Source: Timema cristinae (Eukaryota; Arthropoda; Insecta; Phasmatodea; Timematidae). From it: 64,000 nt of DNA. Positions 20,422 to 30,715 of this stretch are shown here, in pieces. A model generated the notes under the pieces. That model was given only the letters and a program-made list of their open reading frames with translations, did not search any database and was not told the DNA's origin. Position 1 is the first letter of the stretch; every line of letters starts with the position of its first letter. The stretch spans positions 24,420,235-24,484,234 of the forward strand of contig JBCFYV010011135.1 in the NCBI GenBank assembly GCA_039000515.1, read 5' to 3'. A program made the position numbers and the translations under genes.

Positions 20422-20666
20422 TAACACCGCGTCTTACTACCCATTCGGGTTATTAAGTACTATTTACTCTAACGGGTTAGGAATTTGGAAGGTTGAATGT
20501 AAAGGAAGTGAACACGAATTTGCGTGGAGGAAGAGTGGAAAATCACTTAGGAAAAAAACCACCCCCAGTTCACTCAAGCGAGATTTTAGCCTCAATCTCC
20601 CCGTCTTCGGCAGTTTAGCTCATAACGAAACCAGCGCCTTAACTAACTACGCCACCGAGGCAGGTT
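20422..20666 (-). mobile_element. SINE family B, full length
   Basis: Reverse copy from AACACCGCGTC to GCCACCGAGGCAGGTT. The palindrome carries one change (ACCCATTCGGGT). Confidence 0.87.
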
Positions 20667-20691
20667 CCTTGTTTTAGAGTTTTTTGTTTTT

Positions 20692-20815
20692 ATTAACACT
20701 GTGTTTACTACCCATTCGGGCTATACGCTTATATATTAGTTACGCTAGTGGTTTTAAGGATTGGGAAGGCTATATTTATAGGAATTGTACCCGCATTTGG
20801 AAAATCATTTCAGAG
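20692..20815 (-). mobile_element. SINE family C, 5'-truncated
   Basis: Tail and part of the body: AACACTGTGTTTACTACCC, GGGCTATACGCTTATAT, and TACCCGCATTTGG. It ends at GAAAATCATTTC. Confidence 0.75.
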
Positions 20816-21041
20816 CTATAATAATACTTGTACCAAGACAGTAATCTTCAGCTGCTTAATACGACAGAAATTGCTCAAAATGGTTACTTTCGGCCTGAAT
20901 GCAAACATTGCAATGTATTTTTAAAAGAGTGCGGCATTCTAAAAGAAGTCCCTATATGACCTTGAAAGTTGAAACTTTGAACACTGATTTTATACACCAC
21001 GAGAGAGAATTTAACGGAGTCAGATTTTCGACTTTTTTTTT

Positions 21042-21256
<215 letters not shown>

Positions 21257-21307
21257 TTTTCCTTTTATCAAAGTGGCCAATAAAACAAAAGACTCAAAAA
21301 GTTCTGT

Positions 21308-21504
21308 TTAATCCAGCTGCTGACCAACTTTGTACCGTGTAAACCAGGCATTAGTGAATTCAGTCAGTCCCAGGTGGGTAAAGTACTCCTCACGTTCCCC
21401 TAGAGTGTAGGATATCCCGCAGTACACCCGTCTCATCACGTACAAATGTTTTGCTTGTTGTAATCTGTAGAAACCTCGCCTAATAAGGCGTCGCACGACC
21501 CAAT
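21308..21504 (-). CDS. Candidate 3'-terminal exon of an unknown protein-coding gene
   Basis: The minus strand has a polypyrimidine tract (TTTTTTTTTCCCCTCTCCC) and an acceptor ending ACACAG at 21505. Then comes an open frame of 64 codons ending in TAA at 21308-21310. The residues are protein-like, not low complexity: WVVRRLIRRGFYRLQQ near the start, then RRVYCGISYTLGEREEYF, and TEFTNAWFTRYKVGQQLD before the stop. GC content is close to 47%, well above the flanks. The upstream frame closes inside the putative intron (TGA), which supports the acceptor. I do not recognise the family. Arginine- and tyrosine-rich composition suggests a soluble or peripheral-membrane protein C-terminus. No clear AATAAA follows before the SINE at 21256. 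Confidence 0.5.
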
Positions 21505-21639
21505 CTGTGTTTGTTCACCGGGAGAGGGGAAAAAAAAACTGCTGGGAAGTGCGAATATTTTTTTCTATGCGCATTTTTTTTATCGGAGGTTTTTTTTTTT
21601 AGCACAATCTGTGAGAAGTGTTTTTCTACTAAAGTTTAG

Positions 21640-21775
21640 TCGTGAGCACAGGGGTGATTGGAGGGGCTACAGAGATTCATGCCCTTCGTGGATGAGCGAT
21701 TATATAGAGTGAGAGACCACGAGTCCAGATGATACGAGTTCGATTCCAGGTAGAATTTTGATAATCAGAATTTCT
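21640..21775 (+). mobile_element. tRNA-like SINE fragment
   Basis: GAGTTCGATTCC is a perfect B box near 21738-21749, preceded by a weak A-box-like region. The rest cannot be aligned to A, B or C. Confidence 0.4.
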
Positions 21776-21838
21776 TTTTTTTTTTCTTTTAGAAAATAAA
21801 ACATTTTTTTATTGAGGTCAACATTAATGAGATTTTAA

Positions 21839-22031
21839 CCAGGTTTGGTGGCCACATGGTCTAAGGCGCTATTCTCACAGGTAGATTAGACTGCCAATGA
21901 TGGATAGATTGAGGTTCGAAACTCGGTTGGGTGTACTGAGGTTTTTCACTCTCCCTCCACGCAAATGTATGTACATTTCCTTGAAATATAACCTTCCTAA
22001 TTCCTAAAACCTTCGGCGTAGTTATTACATA
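21839..22031 (+). mobile_element. SINE family C lacking its tail
   Basis: Head GGTTTGGTGGCCACATGGTC, B box GGTTCGAAACTC and body, ending at GTAGTTATTACATAAG. At that point the common tail should start, but a full B element begins instead. Confidence 0.85.
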
Positions 22032-22032
22032 A

Positions 22033-22285
22033 GACCCACCTCGGTGGCGTAGTTAGCTAACGCGCTAGTTTCGTGTTGAGCTAGACTGCCGAGGACGGGG
22101 AGATCGAGGTTCAAATTTCGGTCGGGTGAACTGGATGGGAGTTTTCCTAAATGGTTTTCCACTCTCCCTCCACGCAAATGCGGGTTTACTTCCTCTAAAT
22201 GCGACCTTCCCCATTCCTAATCCATTAGCGTAATAGTACTTAAATGTATAACCCGAACGTGTAGTAAGACGCGGTGCTAAATAAT
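22033..22285 (+). mobile_element. SINE family B, full length, fused to a C body
   Basis: Head ACCTCGGTGGCGTAGTTAGC directly follows the C body, without flanking duplication. The tail is complete (CCCGAACGTG, GTAGTAAGACGCGGTG, TAATAATAA). Confidence 0.9.
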
Positions 22286-22311
22286 AATAAAAAAAAGATA
22301 AAAGGAAAAAA

Positions 22312-22535
22312 AAAACTTTGGTGGGTGGCCGCGTGAACTAAGGCGTCACTCTCGCTATAGAGTGGACTTCCAATGATAGGGAGATCGGGGTTCAAGTCTC
22401 GGTCGGGTATACTGAGGTTTTTTTTTATCCCTAGATTGTTTTCCACTCTACCTATACGTTAGTGCGAGTTACGATAAAATCATTAGTGTAATTAGTACAT
22501 AAGTGTATAACCCAAACGGGTAGTAATTTAAAACA
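22312..22535 (+). mobile_element. SINE family C
   Basis: Head GGTGGGTGGCCGCGTGAAC, B-box region GGGTTCAAGTCTCGG and tail CCCAAACGGGTAGTAA. The last bases of the tail are missing. Confidence 0.8.
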
Positions 22536-22814
22536 AATCATGGTTTCCATGGTGATGTAAAAAAACAAGTGAATATACAGATGCCCCACTCCACACACAC
22601 AGCAGAAAAAAGATGGAAATTCGTTAAGAAAATCTGGTTTTCGTCGTACATCAATGCATCTGGCTGGGATTCGAACCAAGATATCCCAGGGTTCCAAGTT
22701 TGATTCTCACGTAGGATAGTAATTTATCATTAAAATAAGTTTCTTTTCTTTTTCAATGATCGGGGGAAATAAAATATCCAAGGGTTTGTAATATAATTTG
22801 TTATAATGTCAGTC

Positions 22815-22955
22815 TTAGAGACGTGCAAACGGTCAAAAGGTAGAGCTCATCTATTCTGATTTGAAGGTCGAGGTTCAAATCCCTTGCCAGCTGCAATGAT
22901 TTTTTTTTCTTAAATGGTTTCCCATTTTCCCTTCATACGAATGCAGGTGTTTTAA
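22815..22955 (+). mobile_element. SINE family C, diverged fragment
   Basis: B-box region GAGGTTCAAATCCC and body TTCCCTTCATACGAATGCAGG are recognisable. The tail is absent. Confidence 0.6.
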
Positions 22956-22964
22956 TTTTTTTTT

Positions 22965-23208
22965 ATCTCCGGGTTTTCCTACTTGTTTAGGCTATACATA
23001 CACATAATTAGTATACTAGGGTAAAGATGAGGAAGGAAGCATTTTAGAGGTAATATAGTACCAGCATTTGCATGGAAAGAGAGTGGGAATCAATCTAAAA
23101 AACACCTTTAATATACTCAACCGAGATTTGAACCCCGATTTCGACGTCTTCGTCAGACCAGTCTAATACGAGAGTGACGCCTTAAACCATTCGGCCACTG
23201 AGGCGGGT
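22965..23208 (-). mobile_element. SINE family C, diverged
   Basis: Reverse copy with body CCAGCATTTGCATGGAAAG and head complement CCATTCGGCCACTGAGGCGG. The palindrome is mutated. Confidence 0.7.
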
Positions 23209-23274
23209 TACATTTAATTTAATTTACATTATCTTCATCTTATCTTCCTACCCAATTAACGTAATTAATATATA

Positions 23275-23512
23275 GGCTACTCGCTTTGGTGGCCGCATGG
23301 TTTAAGCTGATACTCTCACAATATACTAGCCTTCCGATGAGATCAAGGTTCAAATCTCGGTTGGGTGTAATGAGGTTTTTTTTCAAAAAGGTTTTCCCCT
23401 TTCCCGTTATGCAAATGCGGTTACACTTCTTCTTCTAGAAACCTTTCCAAATCCCTAAAACAATTTGCGTAATTTAGTACATCGGCGTATAACCAGAAAG
23501 GGTATTAAGACG

Positions 23513-23515
<3 letters not shown>
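23275..23515 (+). mobile_element. SINE family C, unit L1
   Basis: Outermost left unit: TTTGGTGGCCGCATGG, AGGTTCAAATCTCGG and a tail ending CAGAAAGGGTATTAAGACG. The canonical palindrome and TAA repeat are replaced by AACCAGAAAGGG and (CT)n(TA)n. Confidence 0.85.
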
Positions 23516-23557
<42 letters not shown>

Positions 23558-23804
23558 TAATATATAGGCTACTCGCTTTGGTGGCCGCATGGTTTAAGCT
23601 GATACTCTCACAATATACTAGCCTTCCGATGAGATCAAGGTTCAAATCTCGGTTGGGTGTAATGAGGGTTTTTTTCAAAAAGGTTTTCCCCTTTCCCGTT
23701 ATGCAAATGCGGTTACACTTCTTCTTCTAGAAACCTTTCCAAATCCCTAAAACAATTTGCGTAATTTAGTACATCGGCGTATAACCAGAAAGGGTATTAA
23801 GACG

Positions 23805-23847
<43 letters not shown>

Positions 23848-24093
23848 TAATATATAGGCTACTCGCTTTGGTGGCCGCATGGTTTAAGCTGATACTCTCA
23901 CAATATACTAGCCTTCCGATGAGATCAAGGTTCAAATCTCGGTTGGGTGTAATGAGGGTTTTTTTCAAAAAGGTTTTCCCCTTTCCCGTTATGCAAATGC
24001 GGTTACACTTCTTCTTCTAGAAACCTTTCCAAATCCCTAAAACAATTTGCGTAATTTAGTACATCGGCGTATAACCAGAAAGGGTATTAAGAC

Positions 24094-24174
<81 letters not shown>

Positions 24175-24176
<2 letters not shown>

Positions 24177-24420
24177 CGTCTTAATACCCTTTCTGGTTAT
24201 ACGCCGATGTACTAAATTACGCAAATTGTTTTAGGGATTTGGAAAGGTTTCTAGAAGAAGAAGTGTAACCGCATTTGCATAACGGGAAAGGGGAAAACCT
24301 TTTTGAAAAAAACCTCATTACACCCAACCGAGATTTGAACCTTGATCTCATCGGAAGGCTAGTATATTGTGAGAGTATCAGCTTAAACCATGCGGCCACC
24401 AAAGCGAGTAGCCTATATAT
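24175..24420 (-). mobile_element. SINE family C, unit R1 of the palindrome
   Basis: Inverted copy nearest the axis. Its poly-A run (complement of GAGGTTTTTTTC) matches the outermost left unit L1 better than L3, which a simple mirror would not predict. Confidence 0.85.
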
Positions 24421-24422
24421 TA

Positions 24423-24465
<43 letters not shown>

Positions 24466-24764
24466 CGTCTTAATACCCTTTCTGGTTATACGCCGATGTA
24501 CTAAATTACGCAAATTGTTTTAGGGATTTGGAAAGGTTTCTAGAAGAAGAAGTGTAACCGCATTTGCATAACGGGAAAGGGGAAAACCTTTTTGGAAAAA
24601 ACCCTCATTACACCCAACCGAGATTTGAACCTTGATCTCATCGGAAGGCTAGTATATTGTGAGAGTATCAGCTTAAACCATGCGGCCACCAAAGCGAGTA
24701 GCCTATATATTAATTACGTTAATTGGGTAGGAAGATAAGAGAAAGAAAGAAAGAAAGAGACCCC

Positions 24765-25202
24765 TTCCCCGTAAAAAATATTGTAAAAAATCCTGTAAAA
24801 CAAAGCTTCAAATCATCCATCATGTCAATATAAAAACAAAACTTTTTTACTTATTTTTTTAAATACAGTCCTACCATCACTGTATAGCCCCCTCCCTCTT
24901 TTTATCCTCCCTCCTATTTTCATCTCATTTCTCTTTCCTCCCTCCTCTCCCCGCCCCCTTCACCATCCCCACTTTCCCTTCAACAATTTTTTTTTCCCCA
25001 ACGACTATATAATATACTATCGACATTTTTATGAGGATTAAATTAAATTTTCAAAATAAATATAGCTTATGTTACTCGCTGATAATGTAGCTTTATATTG
25101 GTGAAAGAATTTTTAAAATCGGTCCAGTAGTTTTTTAGTTTATCCATTACAAACAAAAAAACAAACAATCAAATCTTTCCTCTTTATAATATTAGTATAG
25201 AT
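24765..25202 (+). mobile_element. RTE-like LINE 3' region
   Basis: The end AATCGGTCCAGTAGTTTTT, then repeated ACAAACAA and TATAATATTAGTATAGAT, is typical of RTE-type 3' ends in insects and other invertebrates. No coding remnant is visible. The interior is pyrimidine-rich (CCTCCC motifs). Confidence 0.6.
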
Positions 25203-25264
25203 GTATGTGTGTAAAATTTTATTCGCACAGCTCAAATAAGTAAAAAAAAAAACTAAACATTTAG

Positions 25265-25450
25265 GATGTATTGTTTAAATTGAAAAATGACACCTGGACA
25301 CGTGAATCAAACCCGGGACCTTTGACTTAGTACGCCAATGCTCTAACCACCGAGCTACCCAGGAATCATCCCGTGACCAAGGTCACTCATATTTTAAGGC
25401 AGAGTCTGTGATAGACGTTAGGAAACTGTTGGCTATATATGAGTAATCAA
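25265..25450 (-). mobile_element. tRNA-headed SINE (family D), copy 1
   Basis: The minus strand reads TCCTGGGTAGCTCGGTGG (A-box side) and CCGGGTTTGATTCACG (B-box side) with tRNA-like spacing. A second copy lies at 60595-60760 with the same downstream text (AAAAATGACACCT, AAGGCAGAGTCTGTG). The shared non-tRNA flank shows a retroposon, not a functional tRNA. Confidence 0.65.
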
Positions 25451-25892
25451 CTAAGATCACAAGCTATCAGATAATGCAACCACCATTGAGTCAGCAGTTG
25501 GCCTTTTTGCTGCCAACTGAACAGTTATAATAGTAAGAATGAGGGATTCGGGGCAAAACATGATAACCCTCACAGATTTAGATGGGATATTTTAACTATT
25601 TAAACGTCTGTGAAACCTGTGAATCTAGCTATAAAAAATTAAATTGATATTAGCTATCCTATAGGTCTTGACTGACTATAAAAAAAAAAAAGCTTGTAGT
25701 TGAAAAGGTAAGCTACCATAATAAACTGCTAACACATTTTTTCATAAAATGAGGGTTATCATGTTTTCACCCCAAACCCCTCGAATGTGCATAATATGAC
25801 GAATTAAATAGCAAAGCTAATTATATTTTTTAATTACTTTTGTAGCTCCAACTAAATATCATATTATTTAAATTTAATATGATCTAATTATT
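25451..25892. other. Intergenic, nothing recognised
   Basis: No gene is visible. The phrase GAGGGTTATCATGTTTTCACC at 25751 mirrors CAAAACATGATAACCCTCAC at 25554, an inverted repeat with a spacing of about 180 bp. This suggests a small foldback element. Confidence 0.4.
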
Positions 25893-26165
25893 AGCACTGC
25901 ATCTTACTACCCGTTCGGGTTATACGCACTTACGCTAATGTGTAATGGTAGGGTGATTGTGAGATGAAATGGAGGACCTACAATTTAACGTGGGATCCGA
26001 ACCACGGTGGAGGCCTGGCATTCCCCACATTCACAAGTTGTGACTAATACACGTCTTTGTCAGAGGTAGAAGGAAGGGTTTGGCAACCAGATATATTTTT
26101 GCCGAGACCGAGGATTGAACAGTGGACCCCCAGTACAGAAGTCTGAAACCTTAGCCCTAGACTAT
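25893..26165 (-). mobile_element. SINE family A, near full length
   Basis: Tail GCACTGCATCTTACTACC, palindrome CCCGTTCGGG, and body through the head complement GAAACCTTAGCCCTAGAC. The last part of the head is lost. Confidence 0.88.
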
Positions 26166-26585
26166 ATCCGTAACTAACAAATATAATAGATTAGCGATTT
26201 ATCCATCATATTAGGGTGTCATTAATAGTTAGCTTGTTACTAAAACTTAAAAAAAAAACTTCTTAAATACCATCATGTTGGATAACCTGATAAATATCGA
26301 ATACATTGACCTCCATTTGAGGTCAACACGCTGTCATGTCGGGAGGTTTACTTTGCATCAGATAAAATAACAACAAAGTGTGGAAAGTATGGGACCTCTT
26401 AACTAAAAAAAAAAAAAAAAAAATGTGTGCATGTCAGAATTTTAGCTCTCGGATGACATGTGGACACGATGTGTGAAGGGTGGGGTCACGCCCATGTGTC
26501 GTCATTTCCCTTTCCCGTGAGTGTTGAAGGTGAGAGAGTCAAGGTACGTCTGATCGGAAGTTGGGTCACGCCAACATGCTATATT

Positions 26586-26960
26586 TTAATCACCACATCT
26601 TACTAACTGTTCAGGTCATACGCATATATGATAATTACTCTAACGAGGTAGGGATGAGGAAGGAAGAATTTTAGAGGTAATCTACCCAAATTTGTGTAAA
26701 AGGAGAGTTGGAAACGGTTTTTAAGAAAAAAAACATCCTCAATAGACCCAACCGGGATTCGACAACCGATTTCCATGTCAGTAGTAGACTAATCTAACAC
26801 GTTATAGAGCGACGCCTCTGACTATGCAGTCGGTTATATTGTATTTTCTTGAGCTATCCGCATATTTATACTAATAGGGTAGGAATGAAGACGATAGGTT
26901 AAAAAAAATCCTCATTTGCGAGCGGTTGAACGGTACACTGGGCTGGAATTCAAACCCCTA
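26586..26960 (-). mobile_element. SINE family C copy plus a second fragment
   Basis: A diverged reverse copy (ATCACCACATCTTACTAAC to GACTATGCAGTCGG) ends near 26832. A second body fragment (CCTCATTTGCGAGCGG) follows to 26960. Confidence 0.65.
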
Positions 26961-26969
26961 CCTCAAGGG

Positions 26970-27545
26970 GTGGACGGGACTGTCACCGTGATCTGACCAC
27001 CCGATAGACGAATCTTGGACTCACGCACATCAGAGCGCAACCAATCTTTGTAGGTGAAATGGTCACCATGACCTGACCTCTCAATATACGGATCTTGGAC
27101 AAGTTCTAGGCACATAAGAGCGCAATCAATTATGTCAGTGAAATGATCACCATGACTTAACCTTTCAATATACGGATCTCGGATAAGTCCCAGGCACGTA
27201 AGAACGCAATCAATTCTGTTGGTGAAATGATCACAGTGACATGACCTTTTAATAGACGAATCTTGTATAAGGTCAAGGCACATCAGAGCACAATCAATTT
27301 CTGTCGGTTAAATGGTCACCGTGATCTGACCTCCAGATTGACGAATCTTGGACAAGTTTCACGCAGATAACAACACAATCAATTCTGTCGGTGAAATGGT
27401 CACCGTGACCTGACCTCCCGATAGACGGATATTGGTCTAGACTCACGCTCATCAGAGTGAAAATCGTTTCTGTCTGTGAAACAACTGTCACGACCTGGCA
27501 TCAATATAGACAAACCTTGGACGTGATCGGTGCAGACTATGTCGA
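26970..27545. repeat. Tandem repeat, 84 bp unit, about 7 copies
   Basis: The phrase AATGGTCACCGTGA(C/T)CTGACC recurs at 27058, 27143, 27227, 27312 and 27396. The spacing is 84-85 bp, a multiple of three, so weak open frames run through it on both strands. They are not called as genes. Confidence 0.9.
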
Positions 27546-27719
27546 CACTGCTGCGGTGACGCCAAAACACACATTCCCTGCGATATGTAACATTATCTAT
27601 CGCTTACAAAGGGCGGGGAAAAGAACGAACGTTCAATATGGCTGGCAACAGTACCGCGATAAGAGGCAACACGTGCACAAGGAATGTTGAAACAGCTACT
27701 TAGTTTCAACACGGTCAAA
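27546..27719. other. GC-balanced unique stretch
   Basis: About 170 bp with TATGTCGACACTGCTGCGG and CGATAAGAGGCAACACGTG, outside the repeats. A 77-codon frame extends through it from inside the array. No motif or splice pair convinces me. Confidence 0.3.
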
Positions 27720-27942
27720 TTATGGTGGGGGTAGAGAAATGTGTCCGAATTAAGGGCAGTGTTTTCGCAGTGTTTTTTTTAATATATGTTTTTGGCCAAA
27801 TAAAATAAAGTATTTATCCACTAGAAACAAGAGTTTAGTTTTCTTCATATGGTGAAATCAAGAATAGTTGGATATCTATCACGTACATGGCAGCATTAGA
27901 TGAGAAACTTTTTAAATAAATAGAAAAATTTGTCAATAAATT
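27720..27942. mobile_element. Foldback MITE, left half
   Basis: Arm markers AAAGTATTTATCCACTAG and GGTGAAATCAAGAATAGTTG are followed by CATTAGATGAGAAAC, ending at the loop (TTGTCAATAAATT). The second arm is absent and a LINE 3' end follows. Confidence 0.65.
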
Positions 27943-27944
27943 AT

Positions 27945-28330
27945 TATTAATACAACCCTATTTTTAAATTGAGCTAGTTCACCTCATTTCATCCTATCCC
28001 TATGGTATATTGTGATATTTCTATCCAGTCCCCCTCATTACACCCTATCCTTATATCGAACTAGTTCCATCCAGTCTACCTCATTACACACCATCCCTAT
28101 CTTAAGCTTCTATCCAGTCCACCTCATTACACCCTATCATGTCCAATTCCATTCTAATATTCGTCTAGGTCTTCCCTCTGGTCTCTTCCCGTTGGGTTGA
28201 CCCATAAGTATCTGAACACAGTTCTAGTTTATACCATTCGTGCTGCATGTCCTGTCCACCATAAAATGCGATATTTGATTACCTAATGATCTCTGGTGAT
28301 GAGTATATAGCTCATCATTACGTAACTTCC
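27945..28330 (-). pseudogene. LINE C-terminus with tandem duplications
   Basis: The minus strand reads WWTGHAARM, then WVNPTGRDQREDLDEY and the CNEVDWIELAQDRD segment, which is repeated about four times with drift. The order GHVARM, GKPxGKRPxGRP, DWIxLAQDRD is that of a LINE ORF2 C-terminus common in arthropod genomes. Stops and frameshifts show it is dead. The end reads TTGTATTAATAATAATTTA. Confidence 0.7.
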
Positions 28331-28469
28331 TCCACTCTTACCTGACTGTCATACTTAGAATTATTAAAGTCGAACATTCAAGTAAAAAAATATTTCTCTA
28401 AATAAGACTTTGTTCTTTTTTAATTACGTATCTAACTATAAAGGTGCCGGACATGGCAACGGACGCGAG

Positions 28470-28520
28470 TGTGTGTGTGTGTGTGTATGTGTGGTGAGAG
28501 AGAGAGAGCGAGAGATACAT
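28470..28520. repeat. (GT)n and (GA)n microsatellite
   Basis: A GT run of about 9 units followed by a short GA run. Confidence 0.9.
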
Positions 28521-28573
28521 GACTCTGTGTAAGATAATTAATATCCGTAATACACATATTAAAGAGAGACGGC

Positions 28574-28580
28574 TATAAAA
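28574..28580 (+). promoter_or_regulatory. Possible TATA box
   Basis: TATAAAA precedes a GC-richer block. No initiator or transcript evidence supports it, so it is a weak candidate. Confidence 0.2.
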
Positions 28581-29260
28581 CGAGCCCGCAGTCTCCCATT
28601 TGTCTGTTTCAAAGGCCTCTGCCGCTGCCAAATTAGCCCTGGTGAACGAAGGATCTATATCAACCTTGGAACAGTTGACCGTACCAAAGGCTTTGGCGAA
28701 ATCCAATCACAAAGCGCGGTGTAAATCATTCTCTGGCGCTCTGCCGTGTCCCATTGTTACCCGAGCGGCGCAGTAAAAAAAAGTCAAGGCTCGTAAGGTT
28801 CTGGGCAGACATCTTCAAGAATAATATATTAGTCAAAGTAACTTATCGTGATGGCACCTACCGCTGCGATTCACCTATATGGGGATAGGGTGACGGGATG
28901 AAAAAACTTGGAGGATATATTTTTAAGGTAACTTTTCAAGAAAGGAAGAAGTCATTGGGGATCAAGACAATCAAGACGTTGTCTTTTGCAAGACACTCGA
29001 GGAAGTAAGAGCCAAGGCCTCCCGCTGACGGAAGCTGGCCAAGGCAGGTATTGGATCGGGGGGTGGTTCCCAGGTGTCCGGAGATGACATAGCTGACGGC
29101 TGGCACGGAGTAACAAGTCCCTAAATTAACCACTGCGCATGTAATGTGCGTGGCTACGCTCGAAGGACAGAGCCATGATAGGTTAGAGGAGCCTTGTAAG
29201 AGGTTTCTTTTCCCCAGGCAAGTGGATGCCAAACTTTGGCACGGCAGGTGAGTTTCTACT
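28581..29260. other. GC-richer block with possible exon 29218-29247
   Basis: This is one of few segments near 50% GC outside repeats. At 29200-29217 a pyrimidine tract ends TTTTCCCCAG, then 30 nt (GCAAGTGGATGCC...ACGGCAG), then the donor GTGAGT on the plus strand. Two other stretches are open on both strands (28578-28775 and 28936-29232), but neither encodes a motif I recognise. It could be a gene fragment, a 5' UTR or an old transposon. Confidence 0.3.
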
Positions 29261-29461
29261 CTTGAAAAGTTGCTGACTTATATAAAATGTCGAACTTGTC
29301 AGAGTTCTTTAATAGCCTTTGTAAGAATTTAGTTGAAAACCCAATAGGTTTAAAAAATTTCAATTCAATAAACTCAAGGCTATTTACCAACTTTTTTTAA
29401 GGGTTAATGATGTGGGGGTAACTTAGAGGAGAAAAGCACCATATTTCACATGGTAGAAAGG

Positions 29462-29590
29462 ATTAAAAAAAAACACATGATAGAGGACTTATTTTCCAAT
29501 GACAGGAGAGTAGGGGGTAAAATCCCGGTTGGATGTATTTAGGGTGGTTTTAACCCAAGAACATTGGTTCCTGAGGCGAGCACTTTAACT
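29462..29590 (+). mobile_element. SINE family C trace
   Basis: B-box-like region AAAATCCCGGTTGGATGTAT and GGTGGTTTTAACCC resemble the C body. The head and tail are not recognisable. Confidence 0.4.
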
Positions 29591-30169
29591 TCACCCTAAA
29601 ACCCCAGGCCAACCTTGCAAGGTAAAAGCGATGAACTATACTGCGATTTAAAGTGCTTTATGATCCGCGTGGTGGGTAGGCTGGGGAGCATGGTTGCCAC
29701 ATTGCGGAAGTTCGCGCGTTACTACCGTGCAAGCATACTCGGTGACTGTCCAGAAATATGGCAACATGCATCGGTTGCTATGACACTACACTGCACGGAT
29801 TGGTAGAGCATGTGACGAGGCTCCACTCCCCACTCCAGCTGCGCAGATCTCAATCCTAAAAATTTAAAATGAAGTATAGTGATAGTATCTCCTCCAGTTA
29901 CTATCCTCCTAGGTCCTGAAACGCAATGGCATGTATTCTTAGGTACAATTTAGTTTATGATGCAGGAAAACATTTGAATTACATGATGCGCAGACTTGGG
30001 GGTCTGTAAATCATCGGTTAAATATGACAAGGCATATTGGAAGAGCTTATATACTGAGGGCGTGGAGAGAGTTTAGGTTCGTTTATTATGATACACTCCT
30101 TTTTTGAAACAGGAGATGTTGCTAAATAGAGTTCCTAATCTGTTTTACGTCTAGACACGTGTGCACTCT
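29591..30169. other. Intergenic, partly GC-balanced
   Basis: The 29600-29830 part has GC near 50% and a 63-codon frame (29615-29806) without motif. Nothing else is supported. Confidence 0.35.
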
Positions 30170-30715
30170 AAGGGTGCGGCCATACTTGCAATCTGATCGC
30201 CACGATAAAAACGCTAAATGCACAACCATACTTGCGACCTTATCGTCGCGACAAAAACGCTAAAGGTATATCCATACTCGCGATTTGTCTCCTCAGAAAA
30301 ACGCTAAAGGTACATACCATACTTGCGATCTTGTTCTCCAGCAAAAACGCTAAAGGTACTCCATACTTGCGATTTGTCTCTCCAGAAAAAAGCGCTAAAG
30401 GTACGTACCATATTGTCTCCTCAGAAAAACGCAAAGGTAAACCATACTTCGATCTGTCTCCCAGTAAAAACGCAAAGGTACATCCATACTTGCGATTTGT
30501 CTCCCCAGCAAAAACGCTAAAGTACATCCATACTTCGATATTGTCTCTCCAACGCAAAAAAGCGATGCCTCATAAACGGTAAATATCCATACTTGACCGT
30601 GTCGCTGCAGCAAAAACGCTAATTGAACAAGCCATACTTGGAATAAAAACGTTAAAGGCAGACAGAGTCATAACTACGACATAAACGCTAAGGCACGGCC
30701 ATATTCGTGACTCGA
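30170..30715. repeat. Degenerate tandem repeat, about 52 bp unit
   Basis: The phrase CCATACTTGCGATTTGTCTC followed by CAAAAACGCTAAAGGTAC recurs about 10 times with many single-base gaps. Spacing shrinks from about 57 to 47 bp. The shortening is mostly single-base loss, which may reflect real drift or consensus errors. Open frames in several frames are incidental. Confidence 0.85.

Larger units (their letters stand above)
23237..24745. repeat. Inverted repeat of tandem SINE C units (palindrome)
   Basis: Three direct SINE C copies (23275, 23567 and 23859, period 292 bp, each followed by (CT)n(TA)n) face two inverted copies (24175-24420 and 24465-24710). The axis lies in the (TA)n near 24140. 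The flanks also pair: CCTACCCAATTAACGTAAT on the left is the complement of the right flank. Left and right arms therefore differ by one unit. The poly-T length in each copy shows the arms are not an exact mirror. Reading frames here (23747, 23757, 24217, 24275) are the same SINE in both orientations. Confidence 0.9.

Noticed and set aside
23747..24523. Four similar frames in the SINE palindrome
   Set aside because: They are one SINE read in both orientations through (CT)n and (TA)n; the tRNA-like head is non-coding.
28398..28706. Minus-strand frame starting MDFAKAFGTVN as a reverse transcriptase motif
   Set aside because: The first residues resemble the DFxKAFDTV motif of LINE reverse transcriptases, but the rest does not continue as that domain and ends in a (GT)n/(GA)n tract.
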